Positions 20,420 to 22,480 of a DNA stretch of 22,480 bases are shown here, one piece after another. Both the position numbers and the translations under genes were made by a program. Below the pieces are notes generated by a model. The model saw nothing but the letters and a program-made list of their open reading frames with translations, had not been told where the DNA came from and made no database searches. The first letter of the stretch is position 1. Each line of letters begins with the position of its first letter. This DNA is from a virus: positions 1-22,480 of the IMG/VR virus record IMGVR_UViG_3300021090_000111; one strand, written 5' to 3'.

Positions 20420-21644
20420 CGATTTCTTCGATCTCTACTTCAATTACGTTGGGCTGACAGAAGCTCCTCGTCTATTCCACCGCTGGTGTGCTATAGCTTC
20501 TGTTGCAGCTTTGCTTGGTCGTCAATGTTGGATACCATTTGGTCATTGGACAATCTACCCCAATATGTTTGTTATGCTTATGGGAACTCCAGGTACACGC
20601 AAGACTACAGCTATTATGATTGCACAGAAGATGGTAAAACATCAGGGCTATGATAGATTCTCCGCAGATCATACTTCACCTGAACGTTTTTTACATGATA
20701 TGCTTATGCAAAATCCAGAAGATTCAGAAGAAGATTTGCTTGAAATGTCTCTTGATGCTATTACTTGTGAACGATTTATAGTAGCAGATGAGTTTACAGA
20801 TTTTGTAGGAAAAGGAAATCTAAACTTTCTAACAATGCTAGCAAAACTTTGGGATGCACAAGATTCCTACTCACATCCAAAGTTACATGGTAAAAGTATT
20901 CTTATTCCTAGACCTACATTATCTGCACTTTGTGGGAATACTCCACAGAACTTTATTATAGCTTTTCCACCAGAAGCTATTGGGCAAGGATGTATGTCTC
21001 GCATGATACTAGTTCATGGAGATCCTACTGGAGAAAAACTTGAAGATCCACCAGAACCTACTGAGGAATCAATCAAGGCTTTGAAAGAAAGACTTGATAA
21101 AGTACAGAAAATTGTACGTGGGCCTATTACTAAAAGTCCAGAAGCTCAAATAATCTTTGGTAAGATTTACAAGAGTTTTAAGGATATTGAAGATCACAGA
21201 TTTCAGCACTATTCCACAAGAAGATTTACACACTTTCAAAAACTTGCTATGGTACTTGCTGCTATGCGTTGCTCAACCGTAATAGAATCTGATGATTGCT
21301 TAATAGCTAATACAATTCTGCATTATACTGAAGCAAGAATGCCTAAAGCTCTTGGTGAATTTGGAAAGAGTCGTAATGCTGATGTATCCAATTCCGTATT
21401 AGAAATCTTGAAACGGGTAAAGAAGCCTGTAACAATTAGATACCTGTGGAAGATGGTAGCTCAGGACTTAAACAGACAAGATGAACTTGTAGAGATAGTG
21501 AAAAATCTACGAGATGCTGGTAAGATTCAGCTAGTTTCTGGGTCAGATGGTAAGCAAGGATATGCTCCTAACTTTGATGCTGTTACAAAATGGGAAGGAG
21601 ATTTAATCCTTGAAAATTTCTTAACAGAAGAGGAGAAGTCATGA
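20394..21644 (+). CDS. DUF3987-type phage replicative helicase / ATPase
   Basis: The 416-residue product starts with HNDFFDLYFNYVGLTEAPRL (8-27), then RWCAIASVAALLGRQCW (30-46), the usual opening of DUF3987 proteins. Walker A is GTPGTRKTT (64-72), Walker B FIVADEF (128-134, D132/E133), and the segment LCGNTPQNFIIAFPPEAIGQGCMSRMIL holds sensor Asn and a putative arginine finger (GCMSRM). Residues about 330-390 look like a winged helix (VLEILKRVKKPVTIRYLWKM). These RecA-fold ATPases are thought to act as replicative helicases next to phage PolA. The ATG at 20394 has no strong ribosome site and overlaps the preceding gene. Confidence 0.82.
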   Translation: MPLSQNPHNDFFDLYFNYVGLTEAPRLFHRWCAIASVAALLGRQCWIPFGHWTIYPNMFVMLMGTPGTRKTTAIMIAQKMVKHQGYDRFSADHTSPERFLHDMLMQNPEDSEEDLLEMSLDAITCERFIVADEFTDFVGKGNLNFLTMLAKLWDAQDSYSHPKLHGKSILIPRPTLSALCGNTPQNFIIAFPPEAIGQGCMSRMILVHGDPTGEKLEDPPEPTEESIKALKERLDKVQKIVRGPITKSPEAQIIFGKIYKSFKDIEDHRFQHYSTRRFTHFQKLAMVLAAMRCSTVIESDDCLIANTILHYTEARMPKALGEFGKSRNADVSNSVLEILKRVKKPVTIRYLWKMVAQDLNRQDELVEIVKNLRDAGKIQLVSGSDGKQGYAPNFDAVTKWEGDLILENFLTEEEKS

Positions 21645-21940
21645 GGGTAAATGTCTACGCAGAAGAAATGACTGATCGTATACAAATCATCAGCAAAGAA
21701 GTTGATGGTGTACGATTTACTGGACTACGTATCTACTTGGAACTTCCTGTTACCGTTCCTATTGCTGCTCCTGCTGGAGAACATTACGGTTATAATCAAT
21801 ATAAAGGTCCATTCTTACACAGACCAGGAGATGATGATTCTTCTGCTGTAACCTTCTGGGGAAAGACTGATCTGAGAAATGTGCTAAGAAAAATGCTTGA
21901 TGAACTTGATAAGTATTATGCTGTTCCTAGTGAACGATGA
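21641..21940 (+). CDS. Hypothetical protein, 99 residues
   Basis: GAGGAG precedes the ATG by 6-7 bases and the start overlaps the helicase stop (ATGA). The product is beta-rich in the first half (RIQIISKEVDGVRFTGLRIY, LELPVTVPIAAP), has a His/Gly/Tyr loop (EHYGYNQYKGPFLHRPGDDD) and ends with a helix (LRNVLRKMLDELDKYY). No family recognised; it may be a small DNA-replication accessory protein by position only. Confidence 0.75.
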   Translation: MRVNVYAEEMTDRIQIISKEVDGVRFTGLRIYLELPVTVPIAAPAGEHYGYNQYKGPFLHRPGDDDSSAVTFWGKTDLRNVLRKMLDELDKYYAVPSER

Positions 21941-22113
21941 ATAAGATTAAAGTAGTTGTAAGACTCTCTGCTGATATTGTTGTTGAAATTGATGACAAAG
22001 AATTTGCTAAAGAAGGATTAAAAAGACAAGTTGAAGATGATCCACAAAGCTTTATTAACAAACATGCTGATCTAAGAAACACACTTAAAGTACAAATCTT
22101 TAATGTCGTCTGA
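21937..22113 (+). CDS. Small hypothetical protein, 58 residues
   Basis: Starts in an ATGA overlap. The product begins MNKIKVVVRLSADIVVEIDD, contains a charged helix (KEFAKEGLKRQVEDDPQSFI) and ends LKVQIFNVV, consistent with a small alpha/beta fold. The exact overlap with the preceding gene supports it. Unknown function. Confidence 0.7.
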   Translation: MNKIKVVVRLSADIVVEIDDKEFAKEGLKRQVEDDPQSFINKHADLRNTLKVQIFNVV

Positions 22114-22177
22114 TAAGAATCATCCAGACTACAAATTACTACTAGAAAATGCAGCCAAACGAATAAGGGAGAAGTCA

Positions 22178-22480
22178 ATGCAGGATGTAGCTAAAGAAGA
22201 TAAAGCAGAGGCAATGATTTATATTGGGCCTCAAGCAATCATGCTAGATCTAGAAACATTAGGAACTGAACCTGGATGTGGGATTACTGAAATTGGATAT
22301 TGCCTATTTCCTACAACTAAACTTCGCTCACGAGATGATATTGGAAGAACTGGAGTACATCACACCATTTCACTCTACGATAATCTTGCACATCAAAGAC
22401 ATATATCAAAGAGCACACTCGACTGGTGGGAATATGAACAAACTGGGCTTCCTATATATAAAAGAAAAAGTTTACAATCT
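22178..22480 (+). CDS. DEDDh 3'-5' exonuclease (DexA/Rv2179c-like), cut by right edge
   Basis: The start at 22178 is preferred because AGGGAG lies 6 bases upstream; the same frame is open to an ATG at 22103, which overlaps the preceding gene but lacks a ribosome site and would add 25 residues. The product has the first DEDD motif LDLETLGT (D24, E26) followed by GITEIGYCLF, and STLDWWEYEQT, a pattern of DexA/Rv2179c-like exonucleases where the WW segment stacks on nucleotides. The remaining acidic motifs lie beyond the window. Phage members degrade RNA or ssDNA 3'-5'. Confidence 0.8.
   Translation, partial: MQDVAKEDKAEAMIYIGPQAIMLDLETLGTEPGCGITEIGYCLFPTTKLRSRDDIGRTGVHHTISLYDNLAHQRHISKSTLDWWEYEQTGLPIYKRKSLQS

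Overview
The window looks like part of a tailed double-stranded DNA phage (Caudoviricetes). It carries a packaging and portal block (portal, TerL, TerS) and a long replication and recombination operon with a SF1B helicase, a Cas4-like nuclease, a Sak4-type RecA-fold ATPase, a putative SSB, a MazG-like protein, a family A DNA polymerase, a DUF3987-type helicase and a DEDDh exonuclease. There are no rRNA, tRNA, integrase or cellular housekeeping genes. Shine-Dalgarno sites (AAGGAG, GGAG) and sigma-70-like promoters point to a bacterial host, which I cannot name. Most genes are AT-rich; about 2.8-5.1 kb and the SSB-like gene at 16.7 kb are visibly richer in G+C.

Layout. Positions 1-2682 (minus strand): portal (cut by the left edge, TTG start), TerL, TerS. 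A strong Rho-independent terminator at 2786-2825 separates this block from a second minus-strand block (2832-4266) of four small genes. One of these, at 3070-3708, has its own promoter, an operator-like inverted repeat and a hairpin leader. Positions 4267-5496 have no convincing protein gene. They hold divergent TTGACA promoters, two long inverted repeats between them, a run of stem-loops that may be a structured RNA, an AT-rich stretch, and a promoter for the rightward operon.

From 5497 to the right edge every gene is on the plus strand, usually overlapping by 1-11 bases (often ATGA or TAATG) or separated by a few bases, as expected for one long translationally coupled operon. Its first part (5497-9406) holds three unknown proteins and a RecD/Dda-like helicase with an unusual N-terminus. 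The middle (9420-15724) is an accessory stretch of small proteins: several zinc-ribbon-like, one HNH endonuclease, a SLOG-fold protein, an A1S_2505-family (macro-like) protein, and a Cas4-like nuclease. The last part (15740-22480) is the DNA replication core.

The likely working scheme is as follows. The divergent control region sends early transcripts both ways. Rightward transcription makes accessory and anti-host proteins and the replisome. Leftward transcription makes a few small early proteins and stops at the terminator. The packaging genes past the terminator are probably read late, from a promoter I could not identify. The most interesting items are the divergent control region with its candidate RNA and origin, the independently controlled GC-rich gene at 3070-3708, the two nucleotide-binding folds (SLOG and macro-like) in the accessory stretch, a nested hydrophobic frame at 11802-12200, and a short motif (IAEILAAK) shared by two operon proteins.
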